A DNA stretch of 64,000 bases from Flavobacteriaceae bacterium S0862 (GCA_023015825.1 JALKAW010000002.1:1-64000), one strand, 5' to 3'. Shown: positions 34,497 to 43,576, numbered from the stretch's first letter. A program made the numbers and translations. The notes: generated by a model not told the origin, from the letters alone.

Positions 34497-35024
34497 TCAA
34501 TAATAAGGTGAAATCATGATAAAAACCACCACTCCAGAAACTGCGACATATAACCATAAAGGAAATGTGATTCTTGCTATTTTTTTGTGTCTTTCAAAAT
34601 TATTTGTAATAGCTCTAACATAAGTGATTAACACAAAAGGGATAACAGCAACTGATAATATTATATGAGAAATTAAAATAATATAATAAATGTACTTTAT
34701 AGTGCCTTGACCTCCAAATTTGGTGGATTCGCTGGTCATGTGATAGGCAACATACATTGCTAAAAATACTACTGATAACAAAATAGCAAATTGCATTAAG
34801 CGTTTGTGTAGATTTTGCTTTTTATTTTTAATAGCCCAAAAAGCAGTTACCAAAACCAATGCGGTAAAAGCATTAATCGATGCATAAATTGGTGGTAAAA
34901 AAGTAAGAGGTTCAACGTTTGGTATTTTAATGCCAAATAAAGCAGCGACAACTAGCGGGATAATAATAGATAAAACAACTATCCACTTATTGTATTTTTT
35001 TTCTTTTGTTATATTGTCTGTCAT
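34497..35024 (-). CDS. DUF420 integral membrane protein (oxidase-assembly CtaM-like)
   Basis: A 175-residue membrane protein with five predicted helices and the DUF420 pattern: a conserved asparagine/alanine stretch INAFTALVLVTAFWAI, HKRLMQFA, then YHMTSE and HIILSV, with histidines near membrane ends. Members such as Bacillus CtaM help assemble heme-copper oxidases. It sits one base after the SCO gene, which supports that role. The final step remains to be shown. Confidence 0.85.
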   Translation of the reverse strand: MTDNITKEKKYNKWIVVLSIIIPLVVAALFGIKIPNVEPLTFLPPIYASINAFTALVLVTAFWAIKNKKQNLHKRLMQFAILLSVVFLAMYVAYHMTSESTKFGGQGTIKYIYYIILISHIILSVAVIPFVLITYVRAITNNFERHKKIARITFPLWLYVAVSGVVVFIMISPYY

Positions 35025-35025
35025 A

Positions 35026-35766
35026 TTACTCTTTTAAAAGTTTCGCTATATCTTCTTTGAGTATGGTTATTTCCTCCCTAAAACCATCTTCATCATATTT
35101 TTCTTCTTCGCTAATAATACCATTATAATATATTAATGGATTTCCATTTACTGTTCTAGATCTAATAAATCCGTTTTTATCTATAAGTGCAAAATTACCT
35201 GAATGCTCAAATCCACCCTCAACAGTTCCATCTTGAGCAGTGTATAAATTAAACCCTTCGTTAGCTAACGCATAAATAGTGTCCTGATTTCCTGTCATTA
35301 AATGCCAATTAGGATTCGTTATGCCATATTTTTCAGCATAGGCTTTTAAAACTTCAGGTGTGTCGTTTTTAGGATTAATAGTAAAAGAAGCCACTCCAAA
35401 ATTATCATATCCTTCAAAGTTGTTTTGTATTTGCACTAAGTTCCTACTCATTCTTGGACAAATTGTTGGACAGGTAGTAAAAAAGAACTCTACCAAATAC
35501 ACTTTGCCTTCGTAATCTTTATTAGTTATAGTTTCACCATTTTGGTTAGTAAAACTAAATGCTGGCACTTTTTTAGACTCTCCATTTATTTCTAAAAAAG
35601 CTAATGGCTCGTCACTTAATACTTGAGTGCTTGCTTTTTTGCTTCTGCCCTCCTCTCTAATAATGTCATCACTGGTTATTCTATCAATAATTCTTGGAAT
35701 AAAAATAATTCCGAACACTAAGATGATTAGTGCTATACCTACGTATGAATAATTAGTTTTCTTCAT
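35026..35766 (-). CDS. SCO1/SenC-type copper-delivery protein
   Basis: A 246-residue thioredoxin-fold protein anchored by a helix (about 8-26). The copper site is intact: Cys99 and Cys103 in TTCPTICPRM and His188 in GGFEHSGNF. SCO proteins insert copper into the CuA center of cytochrome c oxidase subunit II. The start overlaps the end of the upstream Trx-like gene by 14 bases. It is followed closely by DUF420 and the CxxC small membrane protein, forming a maturation group beside oxidase subunits. Confidence 0.94.
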   Translation of the reverse strand: MKKTNYSYVGIALIILVFGIIFIPRIIDRITSDDIIREEGRSKKASTQVLSDEPLAFLEINGESKKVPAFSFTNQNGETITNKDYEGKVYLVEFFFTTCPTICPRMSRNLVQIQNNFEGYDNFGVASFTINPKNDTPEVLKAYAEKYGITNPNWHLMTGNQDTIYALANEGFNLYTAQDGTVEGGFEHSGNFALIDKNGFIRSRTVNGNPLIYYNGIISEEEKYDEDGFREEITILKEDIAKLLKE

Positions 35767-36472
35767 TTGTTTTTATATCATCGGCTCTTCTTGATGAAGA
35801 GTCAAAATTTCCATCTCTTTTTTGTCTATATTCTGTAAATAAAATTCGAATGTCTTCGCTCATTTTGTTTTTGAGTTCTGCAACTTCAACACAATCATAA
35901 GAAGTCATGCTATAAACAGTTTTGTTGGCTTCAATTTCATTTTCAGTTCTATCGTCAATTCTACCTCGTTGTTTCAACTCATTATCAACTATAAATACAT
36001 GGCTAGTTGCATAATTGTCATTTAAAGGAATTTCAGATTTTAAGCTATTAAAAACGTTTAAAATATCCTGGGGATGTCCATAAGCAAAATGCCAATATTT
36101 TAACTCATCATATTTTAAAAGTTCCTTTCTTAATTCTGCAATTTGTTCTTGCGAACCATCTGGCACTAGAATAAGTATTTGGAAACGTTTAAAGCCTTTA
36201 AACTTATCATAGATTAGTTCTTTAAGGTTTAAGGCTGTTGTAGTTTGTTGCATGGGTTTACTACCTAGAAAACCTATAACTGTTATGTTGCCTTTAAAAT
36301 TGATATCATTCCCTTCTTCATCCTTAAAACCACTAACCTCTTCTATTTGTGTTTTAACAACATCTAGAGGATTATAATTGTGTTTTGAAGGGTACAAAAA
36401 CAATAAAAATAATACTGGTAGAAAGAATAAAATCGATAGTATGATTGTTTTTTTTAAGCTCTTTTTTTGCAT
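35753..36472 (-). CDS. Membrane-anchored Trx-like protein without redox cysteines, upstream of SCO
   Basis: A 239-residue protein with one membrane helix (about 8-26) and then an extracytoplasmic domain. The segments FKGNITVIGFLGSKPMQQTT and HVFIVDNELKQRGRIDDR recall a SCO/thioredoxin fold, but the CxxxC is absent: GSKPMQQ stands where it would be. The only late cysteine is in SYDCVEVAEL. The gene overlaps SCO by 14 bases. It may be a structural partner or decayed copy of SCO. The fold is inferred from motif order only. Confidence 0.7.
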   Translation of the reverse strand: MQKKSLKKTIILSILFFLPVLFLLFLYPSKHNYNPLDVVKTQIEEVSGFKDEEGNDINFKGNITVIGFLGSKPMQQTTTALNLKELIYDKFKGFKRFQILILVPDGSQEQIAELRKELLKYDELKYWHFAYGHPQDILNVFNSLKSEIPLNDNYATSHVFIVDNELKQRGRIDDRTENEIEANKTVYSMTSYDCVEVAELKNKMSEDIRILFTEYRQKRDGNFDSSSRRADDIKTNEEN

Positions 36473-36482
36473 GGTACAAAAA

Positions 36483-36509
36483 TAAAAAAGACGGTCTTAA
36501 TAACCGCCT
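36483..36509 (-). terminator. Terminator after the oxidase subunit IV gene
   Basis: A 7-bp stem with one G-U pair (36489-36495 with 36503-36509) is followed on the minus strand by six Ts. It divides the cyoE-subunit III-subunit IV genes from the Trx-like/SCO/DUF420 genes. Confidence 0.7.
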
Positions 36510-36550
36510 TTATCTATATGTTTTAACATATTTCTATGCTTAATTTTTTA

Positions 36551-36934
36551 TTAAAAATCTGTTTTTACAAATCCTTCTTCGTAAACATCAAAAACATAAC
36601 CTCCTTCTAATAAAAGAATAAAAATTAGGTAACAAATAAGGAATACTGCAGTCCATACAACTACGCGACGTAACGATTTCGTTTCATCTCTCATATGCAT
36701 AAAATCCCAAGTAATGTAGTAAGCTTTTACTATTGTTAGAATAATGAATATCCAATTTAGAATTTTCATTCCTAAAAATGGAGCCATTAATGCTTCAGGC
36801 TTGTAGATACCTAATATAACCTCTACTGCAGTAACAATAGTAAGAAGAATTAATACTCCCCAAATTTTTTGTGTATTGGATTTAAACTTAATTAAACCTC
36901 TTAATATTTCTAATTTATGTGCGTGATCTGCCAT
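36551..36934 (-). CDS. Cytochrome c oxidase subunit IV family protein
   Basis: A 127-residue protein with three membrane helices (about 23-42, 52-72 and 89-110) and the PF03626-like pattern ILTIVKAYYITWDFMHMRDE. This small subunit supports assembly of heme-copper oxidases. It follows the 326-residue subunit III by 22 bases and is the last gene before a terminator. Confidence 0.9.
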   Translation of the reverse strand: MADHAHKLEILRGLIKFKSNTQKIWGVLILLTIVTAVEVILGIYKPEALMAPFLGMKILNWIFIILTIVKAYYITWDFMHMRDETKSLRRVVVWTAVFLICYLIFILLLEGGYVFDVYEEGFVKTDF

Positions 36935-36956
36935 TTTAAAATCGAATTATCTATAA

Positions 36957-37937
36957 TTAAACAAGGTAGAAGAATGTAAATACAAATACCCAAACCAAAT
37001 CTACAAAGTGCCAATAAAGTCCAACTTTTTCGACCATTTCGTAGTTTTTTCTTCTTTCGTAAGTTCCTATAATTACATTAAAGAAAATAATGATATTAAT
37101 AACAACTCCTGAAAATACGTGAAAACCGTGAAATCCAGTTATAAAGAAAAAGAAATCGGCAAATAAAGGTGACCCATATTCATTAACATGAAGGTTAGCT
37201 CCTTCAACTACCATTATTCCGTTTTCCTTAATTTGTCTTAAAGATTCTTCCCTAGACAAGACTGTTTTCTCTCCTTCTTCGTTAATTATTTGAGTACGAA
37301 CCAACACATCTTTGTTAGCTTCAAGACCATTTAAGACCTCACTAACTGTATAGGTTGGTAATGTGCCCTCGCTTGTAAACCAAAGACCTCTCTTCCTTTC
37401 ATCTTGCACTCGTTCTTTATGGTCATCAATAACGGCAAAGTCTCGTAATGCAACACGTTTTCCGTCTGTATCTACAAACTGTAAAATATTACCTCCTTTT
37501 GTTTGAATAGCACCATAATCACCTTTAATAAAAGTTGCCCATTCCCATGCTTGAGAACCAACGAATATTAAACCACCAATAATGGTAAGGAACATGTAAA
37601 ATGTTACTTTGGCTTTTTTCATTTGATGTCCAGCATCTACAGCAAGTACCATAGTTACCGACGACATAATAAGTACAAAGGTCATGAATGCCACATAAAT
37701 CATTGGGTAATTCCCATGAAAAAATGGTACGTGAGTAAAAACTTCATCGGCAATTGGCCAAGAGTCTATAAATTTGAACCTAGAAAATCCATAAGCAGCT
37801 AAAAACCCAGAAAATGTTAATGCATCAGAAACGATGAAAAACCACATCATCATTTTTCCATAGCTTGCTTTTAATGGCTTATTTCCGCCACCCCAAGTTT
37901 TTTCCTCGGTTCCAGTACTTACAACTGTATTATCCAT
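36957..37937 (-). CDS. Heme-copper oxidase subunit III with a large soluble insertion
   Basis: A 326-residue subunit III. The helices are recognised by MWFFIVSDALTFSGFLAAYG, YPMIYVAFMTFVLIMSSVTM, FYMFLTIIGGLIFVGSQAWEW and, at the end, GFHGFHVFSGVVINI and GLYWHFVDLVWVFVF. The usual length is near 200. Here about 110 hydrophilic residues (about 139-250) are inserted between the WEW helix and the FHGFH helix. It stands 45 bases after the shorter paralogue. Confidence 0.93.
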   Translation of the reverse strand: MDNTVVSTGTEEKTWGGGNKPLKASYGKMMMWFFIVSDALTFSGFLAAYGFSRFKFIDSWPIADEVFTHVPFFHGNYPMIYVAFMTFVLIMSSVTMVLAVDAGHQMKKAKVTFYMFLTIIGGLIFVGSQAWEWATFIKGDYGAIQTKGGNILQFVDTDGKRVALRDFAVIDDHKERVQDERKRGLWFTSEGTLPTYTVSEVLNGLEANKDVLVRTQIINEEGEKTVLSREESLRQIKENGIMVVEGANLHVNEYGSPLFADFFFFITGFHGFHVFSGVVINIIIFFNVIIGTYERRKNYEMVEKVGLYWHFVDLVWVFVFTFFYLV

Positions 37938-37982
37938 AAGATGAATTTCGTTTTAAAAATTGAACAAAAATAATCATTTTAT

Positions 37983-38564
37983 TTATCTAAAGAAATATAA
38001 AAAGAAAAACAGGTACAACCATAATATATCAACAAAATGCCAGAAGGTTGCAGCTAGTTCTAAACCAAGCATTTTAGAGGCATTATACTTTTGTTTAAAA
38101 TGATTATAAATTACCACCAATAAGCAAATTAACCCAGCAATGACGTGCGCAATGTGCGCAAATGCTATCACATAAATATATGACATCGTTATATTACTTG
38201 TTGGACCAGTAAAATTATACCCTAATTCTATTATTTGATTAAACCCTATAAACTGACTTATAATAAAACCTATACCAAGTGCAAATGTTATTAATAAAAA
38301 TAATGTTGTTGCACTTCTATTACTAGCTTTTAAACCTCGTTTAGCCAAAATAAATGTAATACTACTCACAACTATTAATACCAAACTTATTGTAAAAGCC
38401 TTCGGCAATACAAAATCCTGCAACCAATCTTCTCTTGAGCTACTTACTATAAAAGCACTTGTTAAACCACCAAAAGACATTATTAAAGAAACAATGCCAA
38501 ACCATAACATCATTTTTTTAGCTCTTTTATTCTTTTCTTCTAAGGTTCCTTGTGTTAAATCCAT
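37983..38564 (-). CDS. Heme-copper oxidase subunit III, short paralogue
   Basis: A 193-residue subunit III with five helices and the conserved HIAHVIAGLICLLVVIYNHF and FWHFVDILWLYLFFFLYFFR. It lacks the insertion of its neighbour. Having two different subunit III genes in tandem is common in Bacteroidetes oxidase loci and may reflect a split functional unit. It follows cyoE by two bases. Confidence 0.94.
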   Translation of the reverse strand: MDLTQGTLEEKNKRAKKMMLWFGIVSLIMSFGGLTSAFIVSSSREDWLQDFVLPKAFTISLVLIVVSSITFILAKRGLKASNRSATTLFLLITFALGIGFIISQFIGFNQIIELGYNFTGPTSNITMSYIYVIAFAHIAHVIAGLICLLVVIYNHFKQKYNASKMLGLELAATFWHFVDILWLYLFFFLYFFR

Positions 38565-38566
38565 AA

Positions 38567-39463
38567 TTATCTAATAAACTTATCCAAAACGTAAACTATT
38601 TGCACTAATGTAATATACAGTACACTTGCTAGCATTAATTGTCTTGCAGCTACTACTGTCATTTTTTTAAATAACTGTATCGCATAATACAACATAACCA
38701 ATCCTAGTAGCAATACAACTATAGCTCCTACAATGGTTAGTTTTAATTCTCCAGTAAAACCAAATACAGGAATTATAGATACTATTATGGTCCAAACGGT
38801 ATATAAAATGGTTTGTACTGCAGTTCCTTTATCTCTTTTGCCTGTTGGCAACATATTAAATCCTGCTTTTTGATAATCTTCGTGTAAAAACCACCCTATA
38901 GCCCAAAAATGAGGAAATTGCCAGAAAAATTGAAGCATAAACAATGTTCCTGGTTCTATTCCAAAATCATCGGTTGCCGCAACCCAACCCAACATAAAAG
39001 GTATTGCTCCAGGGATAGCTCCAACAAAAACCGATAATGGCGTTTTAGTTTTTAAAGGCGTATAAGCACTAGTATATAAAAAGATAGATATGGCGCCAAA
39101 CATTGCCGTTTGCGGATTGATAATATATAATACCGTAATACCTAATATCGTGAAAATTGTTGCTAAAATAAATGCCGATTGCACAGACATACTTCCAGAA
39201 GGAATTGGTCTGTTTTTAGTACGCTCCATTAAAGCATCCAAATCACGTTCGATAATCTGGTTGTATGCATTAGAAGCTCCAACCATAAAATAACCACCAA
39301 ATGCCAATAATAACAACGTATAAAAACTAACTTCATCGGCTCCCAGCAAGTAACCTGCTAATGACGAGAATACCACACTTAACGATAAGCGCATTTTTGT
39401 AATTTCCTTAAAATTTGAAATTATCGAAGCCTTTGGTATTGTAGAATCTGAAACCTTTGACAT
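38567..39463 (-). CDS. cyoE: Protoheme IX farnesyltransferase (heme O synthase)
   Basis: A 298-residue UbiA-superfamily membrane enzyme that farnesylates heme B to heme O for heme-copper oxidases. The allylic-diphosphate motif is NAYNQIIERDLDALMERTKNRP, and HFWAIGWFLHEDYQKAGFNMLP is the second conserved loop. Nine or so helices are visible. It is the first gene of the oxidase group, with a good promoter just upstream. Also called ctaB. Confidence 0.97.
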   Translation of the reverse strand: MSKVSDSTIPKASIISNFKEITKMRLSLSVVFSSLAGYLLGADEVSFYTLLLLAFGGYFMVGASNAYNQIIERDLDALMERTKNRPIPSGSMSVQSAFILATIFTILGITVLYIINPQTAMFGAISIFLYTSAYTPLKTKTPLSVFVGAIPGAIPFMLGWVAATDDFGIEPGTLFMLQFFWQFPHFWAIGWFLHEDYQKAGFNMLPTGKRDKGTAVQTILYTVWTIIVSIIPVFGFTGELKLTIVGAIVVLLLGLVMLYYAIQLFKKMTVVAARQLMLASVLYITLVQIVYVLDKFIR

Positions 39464-39494
39464 TGGTCGGTTTTGTGCTAAAGTTTTGCGCTGG

Positions 39495-39525
39495 CAAAGA
39501 TACTTTTAAAATTGGTTTTGAGCAA
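39495..39525 (-). promoter_or_regulatory. Promoter of the cyoE-oxidase unit
   Basis: On the minus strand TTG (39523-39525) is separated by 20 bases from TATCTTTG (39495-39502), a close match to the Bacteroidetes -33/-7 pair. The -7 box ends 31 bases before the cyoE ATG. Confidence 0.6.
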
Positions 39526-39604
39526 TGTAAAATATAAGTAATTGCGCATTTAACAACCTTCCTATAAGTTTAGTATCTTTAACGGTCTTTAAAAACATTA
39601 TATC

Positions 39605-40465
39605 ATGAAAACGCTTAAACTATTTTTATCACTCTTATTTGTTAGTGCATTAACAACTATTTCAGCTCAAAATGATGTCACAATAAAAACCATTCCTGTG
39701 TCCAATAATGTGTATATGCTTATTGGTCAAGGTGGAAATATTGGGGTGTCTATTGGTGATGATGGTGTTTTTGTAATAGACGACCAATTTGCACAATTAA
39801 CACCTAAAATTCTTGCAGCCATAAAAAAATTGAGTGATAAATCCATACAGTTTGTAGTAAATACGCATTATCATGGTGACCATACAGGAGGCAATGCAAA
39901 TATGGAAAAAGCTGGTGCTAAAATTATTGCACATGATAATGTTTACAAGCGTTTATCCGAAGGAAAAGCTACAGAAGGACTACCTGTTATCACATTTAAT
40001 GATAAACTAAGTGTGCATATGAATGGTGAACAAGTACTAGTGTTTCATGTTGATAATGCACATACCGATGGTGATGCAATGCTTTATTTTACTGAAAGCA
40101 ATGTATTGCATACAGGAGATAACTATTTTCATAAGCGCTATCCTTATATTGATGTGAATTCTGGCGGAAGTATTGACGGTTACATTGATGCTGTAAAAAT
40201 GGCCTTAATAGTCATTGATGAAAACACGAAAATTATTCCTGGTCATGGTAATTTATCTAACAAAGCAGAATATGCGGCGTTTTTAGAAATGCTCACAAAA
40301 TTAAGAGCCAATGTTCAAGCAGAAATAGACAAAGGTAAAACAGAAGCTGAAGTAGTTGCCAACACTGCTATTACAAAACAATACGACGAATTAAACTATA
40401 GCTGGAATTTTATTAATTCTGAGAAAATTAGACGTGCAATTTATAAGAGTTTGACTGAAGATTAA
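39605..40465 (+). CDS. Exported metallo-beta-lactamase-fold hydrolase
   Basis: A 286-residue protein with a signal peptide (MKTLKLFLSLLFVSALTTISAQ). The metal site motif NTHYHGDHTGG supplies His88, His90, Asp92 and His93. His153 is in HTDGD, Asp172 in HTGDNY and His214 in PGHG. The Cys of class B1 beta-lactamases is replaced by Asp172, as in most MBL enzymes that are not true lactamases. The natural substrate is unknown; a lactonase or related activity is possible. It is a single gene, divergent from cyoE, with no terminator between it and convergent remB (26 bases). Confidence 0.85.
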   Translation: MKTLKLFLSLLFVSALTTISAQNDVTIKTIPVSNNVYMLIGQGGNIGVSIGDDGVFVIDDQFAQLTPKILAAIKKLSDKSIQFVVNTHYHGDHTGGNANMEKAGAKIIAHDNVYKRLSEGKATEGLPVITFNDKLSVHMNGEQVLVFHVDNAHTDGDAMLYFTESNVLHTGDNYFHKRYPYIDVNSGGSIDGYIDAVKMALIVIDENTKIIPGHGNLSNKAEYAAFLEMLTKLRANVQAEIDKGKTEAEVVANTAITKQYDELNYSWNFINSEKIRRAIYKSLTED

Positions 40466-40491
40466 AAAGATTCATGTCTTCGCAGAAAGTG

Positions 40492-42594
40492 TCAAAAATC
40501 AAAATACCAATTAAATAAATCGGTTCGTAAACCTATACTAAACCAAAGAGTATTGTTTTCAAAAGTTGTTGCTGTAGTTGCATTAGGGTTAAAATCTCTA
40601 TAACTTAGGTAAGCAAATAACTTTAAGTTAGTTGCTGGATTCACCACATAACCTGATTGTAATTCAGCATGAAAAATATTAGTTTTTATCCCTTGCCCAA
40701 CTTCAATACCTATATCGAATGGACGGTCATTATAATTACGATAAATATCGCCACCATAACTAAAATCGTCAGTACCATTATTATAATCTAATCCTCTAGA
40801 CCCGAACACCAACTTTGCATCAGCAAACCAACGTTTATAGTTATAACGTCCAATCACGATAGCTTCACTAAAATTAGCTCCCCATAGATGTGCCATAGAT
40901 TGGTTGTTATGTCCATAATTAAGCACAATAGTATTGTGAGAATATGTGTAAGGTCTTACACGATTGTACTCCAGTTGTAAATACAAATTATCTACTTTAA
41001 AGGCATTGTAATATTTCATACCTAATTGGTAACCATATTTATTTTTCCAACTCTTCTCACCTCCTTTGATGTCACCTAGAGAGAATTCATCTAACACAAA
41101 CTGACTGTAAATATTAATATTATCATTCACCTTATATTTTGCTGTGGCTCCAAGCACGGCATTTCCCGCGCCTTGACCAGTTTCAAACTCAATAGCACGA
41201 TAAAAAATAATGGGGTTTAAATAATTAATATCGAAACCTCTATTGTTTGAGTTGGTCCATAATACCGACTCGAATAATCCAAGGTTGAATTTTTTAGACA
41301 CATTCCAACTTAAATAATGGTTTGCCATATACTTGGTTAAAAAAGCTTTATCACTTACAACATCAGTCCTAATATCTTTTAACCACATCCAAGTATTGGT
41401 GTATTTAATTTTCCAGAACTTGGTGCTCAACTTTAAAAAAGGTGAAGGACTTGCAACATCACTTTGCAATAAAGAACGATAACCATCACCTATAAAATTT
41501 TTACCATGACCAAACTGAACGTTTAAAAAATCGGTTGGAGAATACGATAAGTAAGCTTCAGCTAAAGGGTAATCGTAAGCATCCTCTTTAAATCGTTTTG
41601 CAATACCACGACCAGGAATGACCGCTGGATCTGGACCAAAACCCTTTAAACTTTCGGCATATCTATTTATATAATCTGCAAAACGTCCTTGACTTTCATA
41701 TAATGATGAAGAAAAACTCAAGTTTTTCCCTAAACCTCCTTGTACGTAAAACCCTCTGGTATTATTAAAAGTTGATTTAAAATTGGCATCAGAATCCTTT
41801 CCAACTTGAAGATCAAAAATTGGGTCAAGTGTAAACCAATACCCTTTTCCTTGCAACTGAACCAAATGTTCATTGAATAATTTTTTTTGCCACCAACTAT
41901 TCGATTCTTTTACCAAAGCATCTTTAGCAGCTTTAAAATCATAATAATCTGCAACCTCGCTATACATAAATGGTTTAGCTGCTGTATGACTATTAGTGCC
42001 TACAAGATTTAAACCTCTATCAAATTTCGCATAAGAACTGTGTAAAAACGGAATGTTAAGCGTACTACTATATTCTAAATCTTCATAAGGTTTTATAGAA
42101 GCATTTAAATCGTCATATTCACTTTTAGCCTCTAACTCTATCTTAGAAATGGCGTTCATTTCTATATTCTCATCGGGTAGCCCAATAGCCGACGGTACTT
42201 CTAAAGGAATACTTATTTTATACGAATATTGCTTAAATATTGGCCTTCCATTATAAGTGGCTGGTTGTATTTTAGGTAATTGATTAAATACCTCTTCTAT
42301 TTCTGTTTTTAATTCTGTGTAAGTAGCATCTGTGTATAACACCTTAAAATTTCCTTGATTTGTTACTTCAAATAACACAAAAATGTTACCCTTGTAATTC
42401 TCATCAATAACTACTTTAGGTGTTTTAAATTTTTCATGAATAAAATGTGATAACTCACTTTTAAAACAATTACTTAAAACTTCAATATCTTGAGATTCAC
42501 ACTTAGGGAAAACTGGTGGTTTTCCATAATCTACATCTTGAGCAAGTACATTTAAAGAAAAGAAAATTAAAGGAAGTAGGAATAATTTCTTCAT
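40492..42594 (-). CDS. remB: RemB-like gliding-motility outer-membrane protein with an N-terminal TonB-C-like domain
   Basis: A 700-residue protein. After the signal peptide (MKKLFLLPLIFFSLNVLAQ), residues about 31-132 resemble the C-terminal domain of TonB: SNCFKSELSHFIHEKF, then NIFVLFEVTNQGNFKVL, then EEVFNQLPKIQPATYNGRP. Residues 150-700 match Wzi/RemB-type beta-barrels, with strands such as NTRGFYVQGGLGKNLSFSSS and NFIGDGYRSLLQSD, ending in the aromatic NWYFDF. RemB is required for normal gliding in Flavobacterium johnsoniae. The RemB label rests on recall of that protein. A TATCTTTC box lies before the start. Confidence 0.75.
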   Translation of the reverse strand: MKKLFLLPLIFFSLNVLAQDVDYGKPPVFPKCESQDIEVLSNCFKSELSHFIHEKFKTPKVVIDENYKGNIFVLFEVTNQGNFKVLYTDATYTELKTEIEEVFNQLPKIQPATYNGRPIFKQYSYKISIPLEVPSAIGLPDENIEMNAISKIELEAKSEYDDLNASIKPYEDLEYSSTLNIPFLHSSYAKFDRGLNLVGTNSHTAAKPFMYSEVADYYDFKAAKDALVKESNSWWQKKLFNEHLVQLQGKGYWFTLDPIFDLQVGKDSDANFKSTFNNTRGFYVQGGLGKNLSFSSSLYESQGRFADYINRYAESLKGFGPDPAVIPGRGIAKRFKEDAYDYPLAEAYLSYSPTDFLNVQFGHGKNFIGDGYRSLLQSDVASPSPFLKLSTKFWKIKYTNTWMWLKDIRTDVVSDKAFLTKYMANHYLSWNVSKKFNLGLFESVLWTNSNNRGFDINYLNPIIFYRAIEFETGQGAGNAVLGATAKYKVNDNINIYSQFVLDEFSLGDIKGGEKSWKNKYGYQLGMKYYNAFKVDNLYLQLEYNRVRPYTYSHNTIVLNYGHNNQSMAHLWGANFSEAIVIGRYNYKRWFADAKLVFGSRGLDYNNGTDDFSYGGDIYRNYNDRPFDIGIEVGQGIKTNIFHAELQSGYVVNPATNLKLFAYLSYRDFNPNATTATTFENNTLWFSIGLRTDLFNWYFDF

Positions 42595-42649
42595 AGGAAG
42601 CTACAAAATTTTTTGTTTGGGAAAGATACTATTTTTTAAGTTTAATCAT

Positions 42650-42679
42650 AAAAAAACTGCCATCATATAACGATAGCAG
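42650..42679 (-). terminator. Weak terminator downstream of the tonB pseudogene
   Basis: An imperfect 8-bp hairpin (42657-42664 with 42672-42679, one mismatch) followed on the minus strand by seven Ts. Confidence 0.5.
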
Positions 42680-42704
42680 CTTAAAAAAAAGTATACTTTT
42701 AGTT

Positions 42705-43468
42705 CTATTGAACCTGTAAAATTATTGGTTACGAATACATAACAGTTACTTCCTTATTACTTTGTTTTACAGGCATCATTTTTGGAATTTTATTAATCGT
42801 TTTATAGCTTCATTTTCTAATTTGCTATGAGGTGCTCTAGCTTTTATCTCTACTACATTGCCCAACTCATCTATTTTGAATTTTATATTAATACGTTGCT
42901 TTCCGGTAAAACCTAGTTCTCCAGCAAGATCGGAATCAAATTTTCTGCTAATTAATCGTACTATTTTTTTTGACATACATTTTCTTAATTCATCATTGGT
43001 TTGAAAATCTTCGTATCCTTTATAGATAGGGACTTGTTCTACACCAATAATAGAATACGTTGATTTTTCTGGTGGTGTTGCTTTGCTTGGTTTTTTATTT
43101 ACTGTTGCTTTACTAAGAGGGTTTTGTTCGGTAACAACATCTTTTGTTGGTTCTTTTTTTGGAGAATTATTGTCAATAATTTTTTCCTAACTAGTTCTAC
43201 TTTTTTTGCTTTAGCAGACTCTAGAGTTAGCTCAAGGACATAGTTAACATAAACATCAAGTTCTGTTTCTTGATAATTATCTTCCCAAACAATTGATTTA
43301 GTTTGAAACTGCATTTCAAACAAGCCATAAGTTGTAATAAGTGTTAAAATCAACCCAACCTGAAAGTAGAGGGTTGAGTTTTTTGTAAATTTACATCATG
43401 CTTCTGTGATGTTTTCACGATTTGTTCGTTCTGACCAACAAGTTCGTGAATTTTCTTTAAAAATTCAT
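42705..43468 (-). pseudogene. Decayed TonB-like energy transducer gene, four frameshifts and one nonsense codon
   Basis: Read in changing frames on the minus strand, this region rebuilds a TonB-family protein. MNF, then LKKIHELVGQNEQIVKTS, then NSTLYFQVGLILTLITTYG (membrane helix), then PKKEPTKDVVTEQ (linker), then RKCMSKKIVRLISRKFD and INIKFKIDELGNVVEIKARAPH (TonB C-domain), then KIPKMMPVKQS and PIILQVQ. Each break looks like one base lost from an A/T run: near 43459-43463, 43379-43384, 43180-43185 and 42788-42791. A TAA at 42729-42731 sits where intact TonB has Leu in PYSLPII. It resembles the intact gene upstream, so it is a decayed paralogue. Confidence 0.85.
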
Positions 43469-43519
43469 AATTATTGTTTTAAAATGTTAATGTTATGAGT
43501 AAATCACAAGAGACATACC

Positions 43520-43554
43520 AAAAAAAAATCCCGCTACTTTAAAAGTAGCGGGAT
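43520..43554 (-). terminator. Terminator of tonB
   Basis: A strong GC-rich inverted repeat (43528-43540 with 43542-43554) followed on the minus strand by eight Ts, 22 bases after the tonB stop codon. Confidence 0.95.
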
Positions 43555-43576
43555 TAAAATTTATGTTGTTCTATTC

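Noticed and set aside
39605-40465. A beta-lactamase resistance gene
   Set aside because: The Cys ligand of class B1 is absent (Asp172 instead) and no resistance context exists; it is a general MBL-fold enzyme.
42776-43353. Two separate small genes (66 and 84 residues) on the minus strand
   Set aside because: Both are in-frame fragments of one TonB-like sequence that is continuous once single-base losses are restored, so they are pieces of a pseudogene.
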